This document shows positions 43,088-51,675 of a stretch of 53,808 nucleotides of DNA, piece by piece. Source of the DNA: an uncultured Oribacterium sp. (GTDB lineage: Bacteria > Bacillota > Clostridia > Lachnospirales > Lachnospiraceae). The translations under genes and the position numbers were made by a program. Every line of letters begins with the position of its first letter. The stretch's first letter is position 1. The DNA lies in assembly GCA_946413525.1 (NCBI GenBank), contig CAMKKZ010000027.1:1-53808 (forward strand). Direction: 5' to 3'. The notes under the pieces are model-generated. The model was not told the origin of the DNA, made no database searches, and saw nothing but the letters and a program-made list of their open reading frames with translations.

Positions 43088-43222
43088 ATTTGCCCTTCAG
43101 GCGGTTCGCTATGCCAGAATTCAGCGTGATAAAACCCGATCGGATAGATGAGCCTTGCTGATGCGATGCCGCATCGGTTTGTCATGAACTCAGAGTGGCA
43201 AAAAAACCACTCTGACAGGGGA
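43088..43222 (+). repeat. Head-to-tail pair of 'CACTCT' repeats
   Basis: Unit 1 (43088-43151) has TTGCCCTTCAGGCGGTTCGC with ATGCCAGAATTCAG and ends GGATAGATGAGCC. Unit 2 (43161-43222) has GATGCCGCATCGGTTTGTCA, then AACTCAGAGTGGC and CCACTCTGACAGGGGAG. This is the only place where the coding-type (29.2, 44.9 kb) and the leader-type (17.2, 19.99, 12.8 kb) versions stand side by side. Unit 2 alone could encode a 15-residue peptide from ATG 43184. Confidence 0.8.
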
Positions 43223-43309
43223 GTTAATTGAGTGAATTTGTTGCTGTACAGACTTTAACACACCTGACTTTATCTATTGTTTTATTTGTATGTCATTGTC
43301 AATGTCCAG

Positions 43310-43455
43310 ATTTCCTGCCAGGAATCCTTGGGGGAGTGGCTTGTGGGCGGTAAAAAATGACAAATGTCTCATTTCTCCTGCCGGGAATCCATGGGAGGAG
43401 TGGATCGTGGGCAGTGTAAAATGGCAAAAGTCCTATTTCTCCTGCTCGGAGGCTG
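43310..43455 (+). repeat. ~62-bp tandem repeat, 2.3 units
   Basis: Units at 43310, 43371 and 43434, each ATTTCTCCTGCCGGGAATCC-like and continuing GGGAGTGG..TCGTGGGC. A frame of 93 codons over this array (43290-43571) is made of the repeat and is not taken as a gene. Confidence 0.75.
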
Positions 43456-43550
43456 CAGAAGTAAGTCGTTTGGGGCGTGGAAAATTATGTATATATCAAT
43501 CAATGGGTAACTTCAGGGGATGTGGAAGTTTGAAGAGTAATCATAAGTTT

Positions 43551-43673
43551 TGCTTGACTAATCTCAAATGATTTTTGTTTGCAGACTTTGCGTAAATACA
43601 GTATAATCCAGATATAAAAAAATCAAAAAATGGTCTCCAAAACCTGGATTTTTCAATTTCGTTAAGAAACATA
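43551..43673 (+). repeat. ~125-bp direct repeat with promoter, copy 1
   Basis: Copy 1 of a segment also found at 44503-44630, with wording AATCTCAAATGATTTTTG, GTATAATCCAGATAT, AAAAAATGGTCTCCAAAACC, GTTAAGAAACATAT. It contains a good promoter: TTGCAG (43579-43584), 17 bases, TATAAT (43602-43607). It precedes the small lipoprotein remnant. Confidence 0.8.
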
Positions 43674-43698
43674 TTGAAAGTGACAGACTTTGGGTTTG

Positions 43699-43855
43699 AG
43701 AATTGCTGGAAACTTATAATTCGTATATGTCAAAGTATGTGGATATGATGGATTCATTGGATAAAATGGGAGACCAGGAAATGAGCAAAGAAGAACTCAA
43801 ACTATATCTTGACACCAATTTTACCATACAAAAAATGCTTATAGATCTTATGTGA
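43699..43855 (+). pseudogene. C-terminal piece of a small helical (lipo)protein
   Basis: ELLETYNSYMSKYVDMMDSL, DKMGDQEMSKEELKLYLDTN, FTIQKMLIDLM-stop. This matches the end of a family of small secreted helical proteins or lipoproteins that I recall from Lachnospiraceae (Y..YMskYvdfM.k....dd.emS..El..Yl....ri.kkl.e). The signal and first part are missing. Confidence 0.5.
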
Positions 43856-43865
43856 GATACCTCGT

Positions 43866-44360
43866 ACTTTCGATGACGCGCGAGCTTACAGCCTCGGTGA
43901 TCCGGAAATCAAGGATTTTGGGACATCCTTTCGCATCAATATTTTCCGCAGATCATTTGAAACCGATCCATTTGGTGTCATAGATCCTGAGACTAAACAT
44001 GGAACCAATGATACTAAATTTGAGACTAATGATAACAATAGCGAGATTAATGATACCAATGATACCAATGAGATCAAAGATGAGACCAATAATGCCAAAC
44101 ATGAGACCAATGATAACAATGGTGGGATCAAAGAGCAAATGCGTTTCAGTGAGTTATCCGAAAATGAAAAAGTGCTTCTCTTGATAATTAAAAACAATGC
44201 CCGCATTACGCAGAAAAACCTGGCTGCTGAAACAACATTTTCCCTGTCCACTGTCAAAAGAATCATCCCGGCGTTACAGGAAAAAGGTGTATTAAGGAGA
44301 AAGGGCAATCATCGAAAAGGAGAATGGGAAATTCTTATCCCCATAGATGGAAAACTGTAA
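43866..44360 (+). pseudogene. C-terminal remnant of an AlbA_2-type protein with Asn/Thr repeats and wHTH
   Basis: DPEIKDFGTSFRINIFRRSF matches the BREX-operon paralogue (EPKFEEFGDGIKVTIYRANG). A run of Thr-Asn-Asp and Glu-Thr-Asn repeats follows (44000-44120), in the place where that paralogue has Asn-Glu-Ala-Asn repeats, and then the wHTH ITQKNLAAETTFSLSTVKRI with EKGVLRRKGNHRKGEWEIL. The N-terminus is absent; the middle may be the fragment at 40586-40776. From ATG 44139 a 73-residue HTH protein could still be made. Confidence 0.75.
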
Positions 44361-44502
44361 AGAGTGCATCTGATATGGAATTTATCAGGTGAAACTGTTT
44401 TGATACTAATCGTCCATCGATATCTCAGGCGCGGAGTTGTGAACAGAAATAAGATTTTACATTGATTCAGTCGGAACAAGACATTCCTGCTGCCATAAAT
44501 TT

Positions 44503-44630
44503 CGCCTGGCCAATCTCAAATAATTTTTGCATTGCAGACTTTGCCGAAATACCGTATAATCCAGATATTACAAAAAAACCAAAAAATGGTCTCCAAAACC
44601 CGATTTTTCAATTTTGTTAAGAAACATATG
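44503..44630 (+). repeat. ~125-bp direct repeat with promoter, copy 2
   Basis: Copy 2 of the segment at 43551-43673. Promoter: TTGCAG (44532-44537), 17 bases, TATAAT (44555-44560). It is upstream of the TIR gene but a terminator-like hairpin lies between. The rest of 44361-44824 shows no gene. Confidence 0.8.
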
Positions 44631-44729
44631 CAAAAAATGCTTCGAAAAGCCAATAACCACAAGGGCTTTTCAGAGTCAGGGTAGAAATGGAGATAGCCCG
44701 GTACAGGGTATTGACACAAATTCAAAGGG

Positions 44730-44770
44730 AAAGGGCAGGAATGATACCAACAATCATGCCTGCCCTTTTT
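44730..44770 (+). terminator. Hairpin terminator-like repeat, copy 2
   Basis: AAAGGGCAGGAATGAT pairs with ATCATGCCTGCCCTTT (one mismatch) and is followed by TTTT. The flank GTATTGACACAAATTCAAA also recurs before copy 1 at 40932. It lies 55 bases before the TIR gene start, so it could attenuate that gene. Confidence 0.75.
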
Positions 44771-44824
44771 CTATATTAAGCCGCACCGGCCTATCATAAA
44801 AACCACTTTTATAGGAAGGACGAT

Positions 44825-47800
44825 ATGGATATGGATATGCACAATGAAGAATCGTCGCCAGCGATAGAGCCGGCTTGCCCCGCAAACGGTTCGCAATGCC
44901 AGAACTCAGAGCGGTCAAAACTCACTCTGGTAGATGATGAATATATTGCCTTTATCAGTTATCGACATATGCCAACAGACAGCTATGTTGCCAAAAGGCT
45001 TCACTGGCTCCTGGAACATTATAAGCCTCCAAAAGAGTACGCAAACGGGAAAAGGCTGGGGAGGGTTTTCAGGGATGAAGATGAGTTGCCGGCTTCCAGT
45101 AATCTGACGAATCTTATAAAAGACGCGCTTGACAGGAGCCGCTTTTTGCTTGTTGTATGTACTGAGGCAACGCCCGAATCCATATGGGTGCATCGGGAGA
45201 TCAGCTATTTCCTGGAGCATCATGACCGTAGTCATATTATTGCGGTTCTTGTACAAGGGAAGCCGGATGATTCTTTTCCGGAAGAGCTTACAAAGATATT
45301 TGAAGAAGACGGGGTAACTGTTAAAGAGTATATCGAGCCTCTCGCGGCGAATCTGACAGACGACTATCGCCAGTTTTCGAAAAGAAGGATGAAAAGGGAA
45401 GTCTATAGGATTTTTGCCGCCATTCTGGCATGCCCATATGATTCGCTCTGGCAAAGGGAACGCAGGTACAGGTTGAAAAGGGGCATTTTTTTAATGCTGG
45501 GATTATTTTTGACTTCATTGTGTTTCAGCCTCTATATTTTGTCCAAGAACCTTGAGATTCATCAACAAAACCTTCAGATTACAGAAAAAAATCGCTCCAT
45601 ACAGCGGCAAAATGAGGAGATTAATGAAAAGGCAAAAGAGATAAGCAGGCAGTCTGTGCAGTCTCTGGTAAACGAAGGCTTGTTGCTTCTCGAAAGCGGC
45701 CAGCGGATCGAGGCTATAAGAAAGGGGGTTTCCGCTTTATCGTTGGCAAAGGAAGAGGATACTGAAAATGTGACAGACGCGGAATATCTGATGAACAGCG
45801 CGCTCAAAATCGGGGAATATGGTATTGAAAGCCCGATTGAGCATATGTATGAGGACGCGGTTGTACAACAGGATACGGATATAGAACAGCTTGCCTTATC
45901 AGACGATGCTGTTTTTACGGCGGACAGATTTGGAACGATTCGGTCCTTTTCTTCTTTTGACGGCAAATTGCTCTGGACAGCAACGGTAAAGAAAAGAAAC
46001 GATAACGCTGATATTGCCAGGGTGAAAAAGCAAAGGCTTTATGTGCTGAATAAATATGATATGCTTTTGTGCTGCTTCGAAAACCATATCTCTGCCCTGT
46101 CCATGTCCGATGGCAGCCTGATATGGGCATATGAAAAAAAGGCAAACTCATATTATGGTGATGATTATTGGCATGTTTCCGAGGAATTGGGCGTCATGGC
46201 CGTAATCAGCACAATGACGGATGGCTTTTCATTGAACGAATACACTCAGCCTGAAACGAGGAAGCTGATCCTTCTTGATCTGGAAAACGGTTGGGCCAAA
46301 GAATCGCTCTCATTGCCTGAGGAAATTATCAAGGCGGAAAGGATTTACAGTTATGGAAAAGAAACGGGATGCTTTTCGGGGGATGGAAGGTACTTTGCCG
46401 GATTTATATATACTTCATCCGGGACAGGCTACCCTAAAAGTTATAAGTCAGTTTATTTTCTCACGGACTTTGAAGCTGGCGACACGAAAATAGTTTACAG
46501 TTCTGTATGCCCAACTGAACCTGAGGATTATTCAGGTAATGAGTTCATGATAGGAATGGACGTGAACGAGAAATCTGAAATTATTACAGGCATCAGATAT
46601 GAAGGGGATAAACAAAAGCTGTGCTTTGAAGTGATTGGCTTCGATGGAACCCTGAACGACTCTCGGAGTATACAACAAGTTCTGAATACGGATACTGGCT
46701 TTTACATGCTTCCAATTTGGACATATTATTACAACTCCGGAATCGACATCTATGCCTGCTGCAATGAGATGTGTTATGAGTATGACCCATACAACAAGAA
46801 ACTTTCGTCTTACAAGGCAATGCCCGGAAATTACATTTATTTTGATCTTCAGGTCCTTTCCGGAAGCTTATCCAGAATATGTCTTTTTGATAATGGAGGT
46901 TTATTATTTGCGTCAGGTGCTGGTTATGAATATAAACCAATCATAAACAAACAGCATATTGTCCTTTTCTCCCACATAGGATCATTTGTAAACGAATATC
47001 CGAGTCGGTTTGGTTACACATTGAACAAGGATTACGTACAGGCAATAGTTTGTGATGATAACCTTAAAAAGGTATACATAATAAAAGCCTCTAATCATAC
47101 AGATCATATCCACGAATTGTCCGCAATCCCTGATTATGATGATTGTCTTTCTGTCCAATCCATACCTGGAAATAAATATCTTTTTCTTCTTTCTTATGAA
47201 GGGAAATATACCGGTAGTGAAGGCAACTTTGTAATTGATGTTTTTGATCCGAAAAGCAAAGAGCTGATCAGGACAATAAAAGTCCCGGACCATCAGAACG
47301 CGCCATATCATTATGATCTTGAAAATGGATTGATGGGCTTGGACATGGAGGGAAAAAAGATATGGATATATGATAATAACGATGCTTCTTCTCGGCTTAT
47401 GTGCATTGATTTTGATGGAAATGAGTTGGAATGCTACGAAGAGGAGGGCTTTACAAATATTGTATATGATGTATGCAATAACGGAAATATGCTCTATGCC
47501 GCTTTGCAAAAGGGTCCTTCTTTGCAAACAGGCTCTTTTAACAATGCGGCGAATGAAAGGGAAGTGAGGCTTTTCTGGCGTTATGGTAAGGAGTCGGGCG
47601 GTACAATAAATCCGGATGGAAAGCTGTGGGCATTGCCTGACAAGAGCTATAACTATAATCCCCGCCTTTCTTCAAAAGAGAATCGTGAATATGCTGAAAC
47701 GTCCGTGGTTCCAGTCCTGAAGACTGGAGAAAATGGATTTATTTTGGTCGGACAATATTCTTCTTCTGAAGATATAAGAACGGAATCCTTCCTGCTTTAT

Positions 47801-49756
47801 AATACCGCTAATGATAAATCGGTTGTGATAGAGGATCAATGCCCTGGCAAAGCGGACAGAAAACTCTTTTTGGCAAAGGCCAGCCCGTTCTTTGGAGCAC
47901 TTGATGAAGACGGAAAGATGCGTGTGTACGATATTCAAAAAAAGAGCGTATGTATGGAAACCGATATTCCTTTTCCCACGGATATGATAGCGAATGCTGT
48001 GTTCTGCATGGATGACCAGTATATCCTTTTGCAATCCAAGGATGGGATCTTTTGTGTTTGTAATGTTAAAACGAAAGAAACCGTTTATCAGGGATCATTG
48101 AATAATAAAATTTATGGCCTTGCGGTCGATTGGGATAAAGACGGTAAGAGGATTTATATCTCGGCCGCAGATAGGTATCAGGATTTTCGGGAGGGTGTTT
48201 GCATTGATGTCCGTACCTGGACAAAATCGATGGACATCCCTTCCCTTATGACATATTGCGACACAACAAAAGAAATTTACGGGATCCAGAACAAGTCAAC
48301 GTTCGTATATTATTCAATCAATTCGCCGGAAGAACTTATTGAGATGGGAAGGGAAATTTCGGAACCCGTTGAGTCTGATATCAAGACAATGAGAGGCTGG
48401 ATCAAGAAGAAAAATAAGGAGGGGAAAGAAGAATACATTTATCTTGGGACAGACGGAAATCCTGTAAAATCTTCCTGGGTCCAAAGAAATGGAAAAGACT
48501 GGTTTTATCTCAATGAGGATGGACACATTTTGAAAGGAGAAGCGTTCCGGGATGGGGGAAATCTTTATTATCTGAATGCCGAAAACGGTCAGATGCTGAC
48601 CGATTCCTGGGCTGAGGTGTTTGACAGGGAAAAAGGCACATACCATTGGGCTTGTTTTGGGACGGATGGGAAAGCCTTGATATCCGGGACGGCAGAAAGG
48701 CTGGATGGAAGCATATGGAAATTTGATTCAAATGCTTACGCGAATGAGACTGGTGAAAAAGGCTTAAAAAGTGGATGGCGTTTTGAAAACGGGACTTACG
48801 TTTATTATGGTTTATCGGTCAAAACACGAAATATATACGAGCCGTGGAGGAAAAATGGAGATTTCCTCTTTGAAAGAGAAGATGACGACAAAATTGTCAG
48901 CGAGGAAGAGCCGGGGGAACTCTGTTTTACGGAAAATGGGAATCTGTACTGCTACAAGACCAGTGATGGAAGAGCGGTAAAAGATCAGTGGGTCTGCGTG
49001 CCTGACGGATCAGGTCAGAAAATATGGTATTATTTTGATAAAAATGGCATAGCGCCAACATCGGGAAGATACAAAAGGCCGGATGGGAGCACGTGGGAGT
49101 TTGGAAAAGATGGCATGGCATGGGATGTTGCCGTCAAGAGGAAGGGATGGTGGATTGAAGACGGGGAATTCGTATACTATGATTCGGACGGAACTCCTGT
49201 CAGGTCACAATTTGTCGAAAATAATGGATATACGTTTTACCTTGATGAAAATGGAAAAGTGGCGAAGGGACGTAAGTTCATTGATGACGATCTTTACGCT
49301 TTTATCGGGGATGGGGAAATAATTACAAATACAGCGATTATTCTAAAAGACAATTTGTGCGTTCTGTATGAAGCGGACGGCAAAGCCAGAAAAAGTGGGA
49401 CTTATAATGACAAAGGGGACATATATGAATTTTCTGATGATGGTCTTGGAACCCTGACAAACGGGGAGAAGAGCGGTGGCTGGATTAAAGAAGATGATAG
49501 CTTTCATTATTATCGGGAAAACGGAGAATTGGTGAAGGATGAAATTGTTGAACGATCCTATTATAGCGTTTACCTCGATAAAGAGGGAGAGATCTACAAA
49601 GAAGGATTATTCAATCTTGGGGGGAAAACATACTATAGTCATGAAGAACATGGTGAATTGGCTATGGACGAATGGATCGAGTTGGAGGACGAGAAGACAG
49701 GGGAAAAGGAATGGCGGTATTTTGATAGTGATGGAAGGCTTTCTCGACGATCTTGA
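44825..49756 (+). CDS. 1643-residue TIR - transmembrane - propeller - wall-repeat protein
   Basis: Residues 40-200 are a TIR domain: YIAFISYRH, RLGRVFRDEDELPASS, RFLLVVCTEATPESIWVHRE, with the conserved glutamate Glu125 in SxWVxxEI, the catalytic residue of NAD-cleaving TIRs. A single hydrophobic helix IFLMLGLFLTSLCFSLYIL (221-239) follows basic residues (RERRYRLKRG), so the TIR should face the cytoplasm. Next come a coiled coil (241-275), a helical segment, a beta-rich propeller-like region (about 320-1180, with repeated DGxxxW and YVLN-type strands) and, from about 1190, repeats of the wall/choline-binding type (WVQRNGKDWFYLNEDGHI). Residues 15-38 are encoded by the 'CACTCT' repeat. AGGAAGGAC precedes the ATG. 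A membrane sensor with a TIR output is inferred; WD40-TIR proteins are known, the wall repeats are unusual. Confidence 0.8.
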   Translation: MDMDMHNEESSPAIEPACPANGSQCQNSERSKLTLVDDEYIAFISYRHMPTDSYVAKRLHWLLEHYKPPKEYANGKRLGRVFRDEDELPASSNLTNLIKDALDRSRFLLVVCTEATPESIWVHREISYFLEHHDRSHIIAVLVQGKPDDSFPEELTKIFEEDGVTVKEYIEPLAANLTDDYRQFSKRRMKREVYRIFAAILACPYDSLWQRERRYRLKRGIFLMLGLFLTSLCFSLYILSKNLEIHQQNLQITEKNRSIQRQNEEINEKAKEISRQSVQSLVNEGLLLLESGQRIEAIRKGVSALSLAKEEDTENVTDAEYLMNSALKIGEYGIESPIEHMYEDAVVQQDTDIEQLALSDDAVFTADRFGTIRSFSSFDGKLLWTATVKKRNDNADIARVKKQRLYVLNKYDMLLCCFENHISALSMSDGSLIWAYEKKANSYYGDDYWHVSEELGVMAVISTMTDGFSLNEYTQPETRKLILLDLENGWAKESLSLPEEIIKAERIYSYGKETGCFSGDGRYFAGFIYTSSGTGYPKSYKSVYFLTDFEAGDTKIVYSSVCPTEPEDYSGNEFMIGMDVNEKSEIITGIRYEGDKQKLCFEVIGFDGTLNDSRSIQQVLNTDTGFYMLPIWTYYYNSGIDIYACCNEMCYEYDPYNKKLSSYKAMPGNYIYFDLQVLSGSLSRICLFDNGGLLFASGAGYEYKPIINKQHIVLFSHIGSFVNEYPSRFGYTLNKDYVQAIVCDDNLKKVYIIKASNHTDHIHELSAIPDYDDCLSVQSIPGNKYLFLLSYEGKYTGSEGNFVIDVFDPKSKELIRTIKVPDHQNAPYHYDLENGLMGLDMEGKKIWIYDNNDASSRLMCIDFDGNELECYEEEGFTNIVYDVCNNGNMLYAALQKGPSLQTGSFNNAANEREVRLFWRYGKESGGTINPDGKLWALPDKSYNYNPRLSSKENREYAETSVVPVLKTGENGFILVGQYSSSEDIRTESFLLYNTANDKSVVIEDQCPGKADRKLFLAKASPFFGALDEDGKMRVYDIQKKSVCMETDIPFPTDMIANAVFCMDDQYILLQSKDGIFCVCNVKTKETVYQGSLNNKIYGLAVDWDKDGKRIYISAADRYQDFREGVCIDVRTWTKSMDIPSLMTYCDTTKEIYGIQNKSTFVYYSINSPEELIEMGREISEPVESDIKTMRGWIKKKNKEGKEEYIYLGTDGNPVKSSWVQRNGKDWFYLNEDGHILKGEAFRDGGNLYYLNAENGQMLTDSWAEVFDREKGTYHWACFGTDGKALISGTAERLDGSIWKFDSNAYANETGEKGLKSGWRFENGTYVYYGLSVKTRNIYEPWRKNGDFLFEREDDDKIVSEEEPGELCFTENGNLYCYKTSDGRAVKDQWVCVPDGSGQKIWYYFDKNGIAPTSGRYKRPDGSTWEFGKDGMAWDVAVKRKGWWIEDGEFVYYDSDGTPVRSQFVENNGYTFYLDENGKVAKGRKFIDDDLYAFIGDGEIITNTAIILKDNLCVLYEADGKARKSGTYNDKGDIYEFSDDGLGTLTNGEKSGGWIKEDDSFHYYRENGELVKDEIVERSYYSVYLDKEGEIYKEGLFNLGGKTYYSHEEHGELAMDEWIELEDEKTGEKEWRYFDSDGRLSRRS
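44863..44940 (+). repeat. In-frame copy of the 'CACTCT' repeat in the TIR gene N-terminus
   Basis: GATAGAGCCGGCTTGCCCCG, CAAACGGTTCGCAATGCC, AGAACTCAGAGCGG, CAAAACTCACTCTGGTAGAT. The edges GATAGAG and GGTAGATG are 66 bases (22 codons) apart. It is read in the same frame as the copy at 29222-29301, giving CPANGSQCQNSERSKLTLVD. Confidence 0.85.
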
Positions 49757-49854
49757 TGAAGCAACAAAGAAATGGTATGACCCGATTATGCAACTCAGCG
49801 CAACTGAATTAGAGTTTGCATATTATTGTAAAAATGTCTCTTCCTCAGATAACT

Positions 49855-50010
49855 GCTTCGGCCAGTACCGCCCTCGGAGGCTGACCTGAACATAAAAATG
49901 CATATTGACAAGATCTATACTGCTCACCCTGAATATGGCTATCGACGGATATGATGGTGGATCAATAATAAAGGGCCCCTTCGGAAGCCGCAAGCGGCAA
50001 ACCATTGACA
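49855..50010 (+). pseudogene. IS3-family transposase (OrfB) scrap
   Basis: QYRPRRLT, then after a frameshift LNIKMHIDKIYTAHPEYGYR with RI-stop. This is the start region of IS3-group OrfB (YYRPR......L...ID.IYT.HPEYGYRRI). A stop follows RRI and no integrase core is present. The rest of 49757-50246 has only the hairpin at 50163 and a TTGACA at 50104 that may be a -35 box. Confidence 0.7.
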
Positions 50011-50162
50011 GCTCAGATACCCACACTTATGAGGCGCCAAAGGGAGAGAAAGCGTGGGTCTTTCCCTCCCGGAAATCCAATTTATTTTCTCTGAAGATTT
50101 GTCTTGACAAAGGGGTTCACTTTAATGTACTGAACCCGGGGTTCGATACGCTCCCTCCTATA

Positions 50163-50185
50163 CCCCCCTGTAACCCAGGGGGGTG
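50163..50185. terminator. GC-rich hairpin before the truncated gene
   Basis: ACCCCCCTG-TAAC-CCAGGGGGGT is a perfect 9-bp stem. No T-tract follows, so it may act as a leader structure rather than a terminator. Confidence 0.45.
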
Positions 50186-50246
50186 GCAGGGTCTATAATC
50201 ACTTTCAAAGAACGAACTCCTAAACAAATTGGATGGAGGCTTAATA

Positions 50247-51674
50247 ATGGGCGCAGTCAAAGGAACAATAACACGGAGAATGGACTCCCTACTAGATGGT
50301 TTGCAAAGCGAGTTCAGGTCACTATGCGATAAAGCAGACTTTGAGGGAAAAATTGAAGCCTTAAAAAAAGCCGGTGCGAGGTCTGACAGATCAAGCAAAC
50401 TGAGAAAGCTGTTTGACATGTTCGATATATGCGGGATTGAGTATGAACGCGGAAAGGATAATGCGTATTATGAAGAATTGGTGAGGAATGCGGACCTCCC
50501 CTCATTTTCGGAGATTGAGGATAGAATGTTGCTCGCTCTTTTTTCCATATATGAGGACTACCCATCCCCGGAAGACTATATGAAACGGATCGTTGATCGC
50601 CTGTGCTATGAAGAGGATGGATGGGAAAATGATACTTTACGTCTTCGAATTCTAAAACAGTTTATAAAGTACGGCAATTATCTCTCAGATGCTGGCTATA
50701 GTGGACGAAAAACCATTTGTGATTATGTTAAGGAAAAGACCGGACAGAAGATCACCGATGAAATTGTGCTGGCTGAATTGGATGACGGTGTGTTCGGTGG
50801 TTTGGCAACGGCCACAAGAGCACAGAGAAGAGCAGATGGTAAGTTTGGTCTTTTGAAAACGGCTGATGATCTTGCATCCGGCAAGTTCCGTGCAGAAGGC
50901 GCTACAAAGAAAAGCCTTTACCTGTTCGCAATGGCTTATGGGATGACTTATTATCCGGGAGATGAGGATGCCGCCGAGATTATAGATTTCAGGACTGATA
51001 TTGAAACGAACTTATTTAGAGACTACTATGCCAACAATCTGATGCGGTTTATTTCAGATGTGTATAGGGGAAGACTGTGTGAGTTTGAAATTGATCCTTC
51101 CGGGCAGGGTATAAACTATAAAAATTTCGCTGAAATGATCTATCTGTACTACATTTCAAAGGATTGCAATCCGCAGGATAAAATCAGATTATCCAGTGAA
51201 ATGATAAAGCGTGTCCAGGACAGCCAACTTAAACAGGGAAAAAAGGACACTGATGCAATCGGGGGCACGATCTTTTACAGAGATCTATTTTGCGAGGACA
51301 TACTTAGCAAAACTGAATCTGAGTTTGAGAATTTCATCCGCGAGAATTATGATTGTGATACATATGCTGGCAGTTATGAAACCAGGGATGGTACGAAGGA
51401 TCAAAAAATTGGTCCCATTCAAATGGAAACAGAGCAAAACTCGGCTTTCGCGGAATATCAGGCCATATTGAAAGCATTGTTAAAGCGTGGGGTAGCTTTA
51501 GAAAACTGTAATTATGGACTATGGTTTACGGACGTGGCTGCTTTCAGGAAAAAGGGATACGAGAATCTTTGTGATCGGATTGCGGAGATTGATCGTGAGA
51601 AATTCAACGAATTCATGGAGCTGCTTCTGGGAATTAATTATTTCCACCTGTACGGTTCATGTTCCAATCCATAG
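50247..51674 (+). CDS. Unknown protein truncated by an IS
   Basis: 475 codons from ATG 50247 (GGAGG 8 bases upstream; an in-frame ATG at 50229 precedes that site). I do not recognise the family. The protein is soluble, helical and charged: ITRRMDSLLDGLQSEFRSLC, LPSFSEIEDRMLLALFSIYE, ATRAQRRADGKFGLLKTADD, YLFAMAYGMTYYPGDEDAAE, MIYLYYISKDCNPQDKIRLS. The true coding part ends at about 51641 (LLLGINY). The last residues, FHLYGSCSNP-stop, are read from the terminal repeat of the insertion element, so the native C-terminus is lost. The genuine end is probably beyond the element, outside the window. Confidence 0.6.
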   Translation: MGAVKGTITRRMDSLLDGLQSEFRSLCDKADFEGKIEALKKAGARSDRSSKLRKLFDMFDICGIEYERGKDNAYYEELVRNADLPSFSEIEDRMLLALFSIYEDYPSPEDYMKRIVDRLCYEEDGWENDTLRLRILKQFIKYGNYLSDAGYSGRKTICDYVKEKTGQKITDEIVLAELDDGVFGGLATATRAQRRADGKFGLLKTADDLASGKFRAEGATKKSLYLFAMAYGMTYYPGDEDAAEIIDFRTDIETNLFRDYYANNLMRFISDVYRGRLCEFEIDPSGQGINYKNFAEMIYLYYISKDCNPQDKIRLSSEMIKRVQDSQLKQGKKDTDAIGGTIFYRDLFCEDILSKTESEFENFIRENYDCDTYAGSYETRDGTKDQKIGPIQMETEQNSAFAEYQAILKALLKRGVALENCNYGLWFTDVAAFRKKGYENLCDRIAEIDREKFNEFMELLLGINYFHLYGSCSNP

Positions 51675-51675
51675 A

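Noticed and set aside
43290..43571. 93-codon plus-strand frame
   Set aside because: It is built from the tandem repeat at 43310-43455 and repeats itself as peptide; no ribosome site.
49539..49889. 116-codon plus-strand frame at the end of the TIR gene
   Set aside because: The first half overlaps the TIR coding frame and the last part runs into the IS3 scrap; no independent support.
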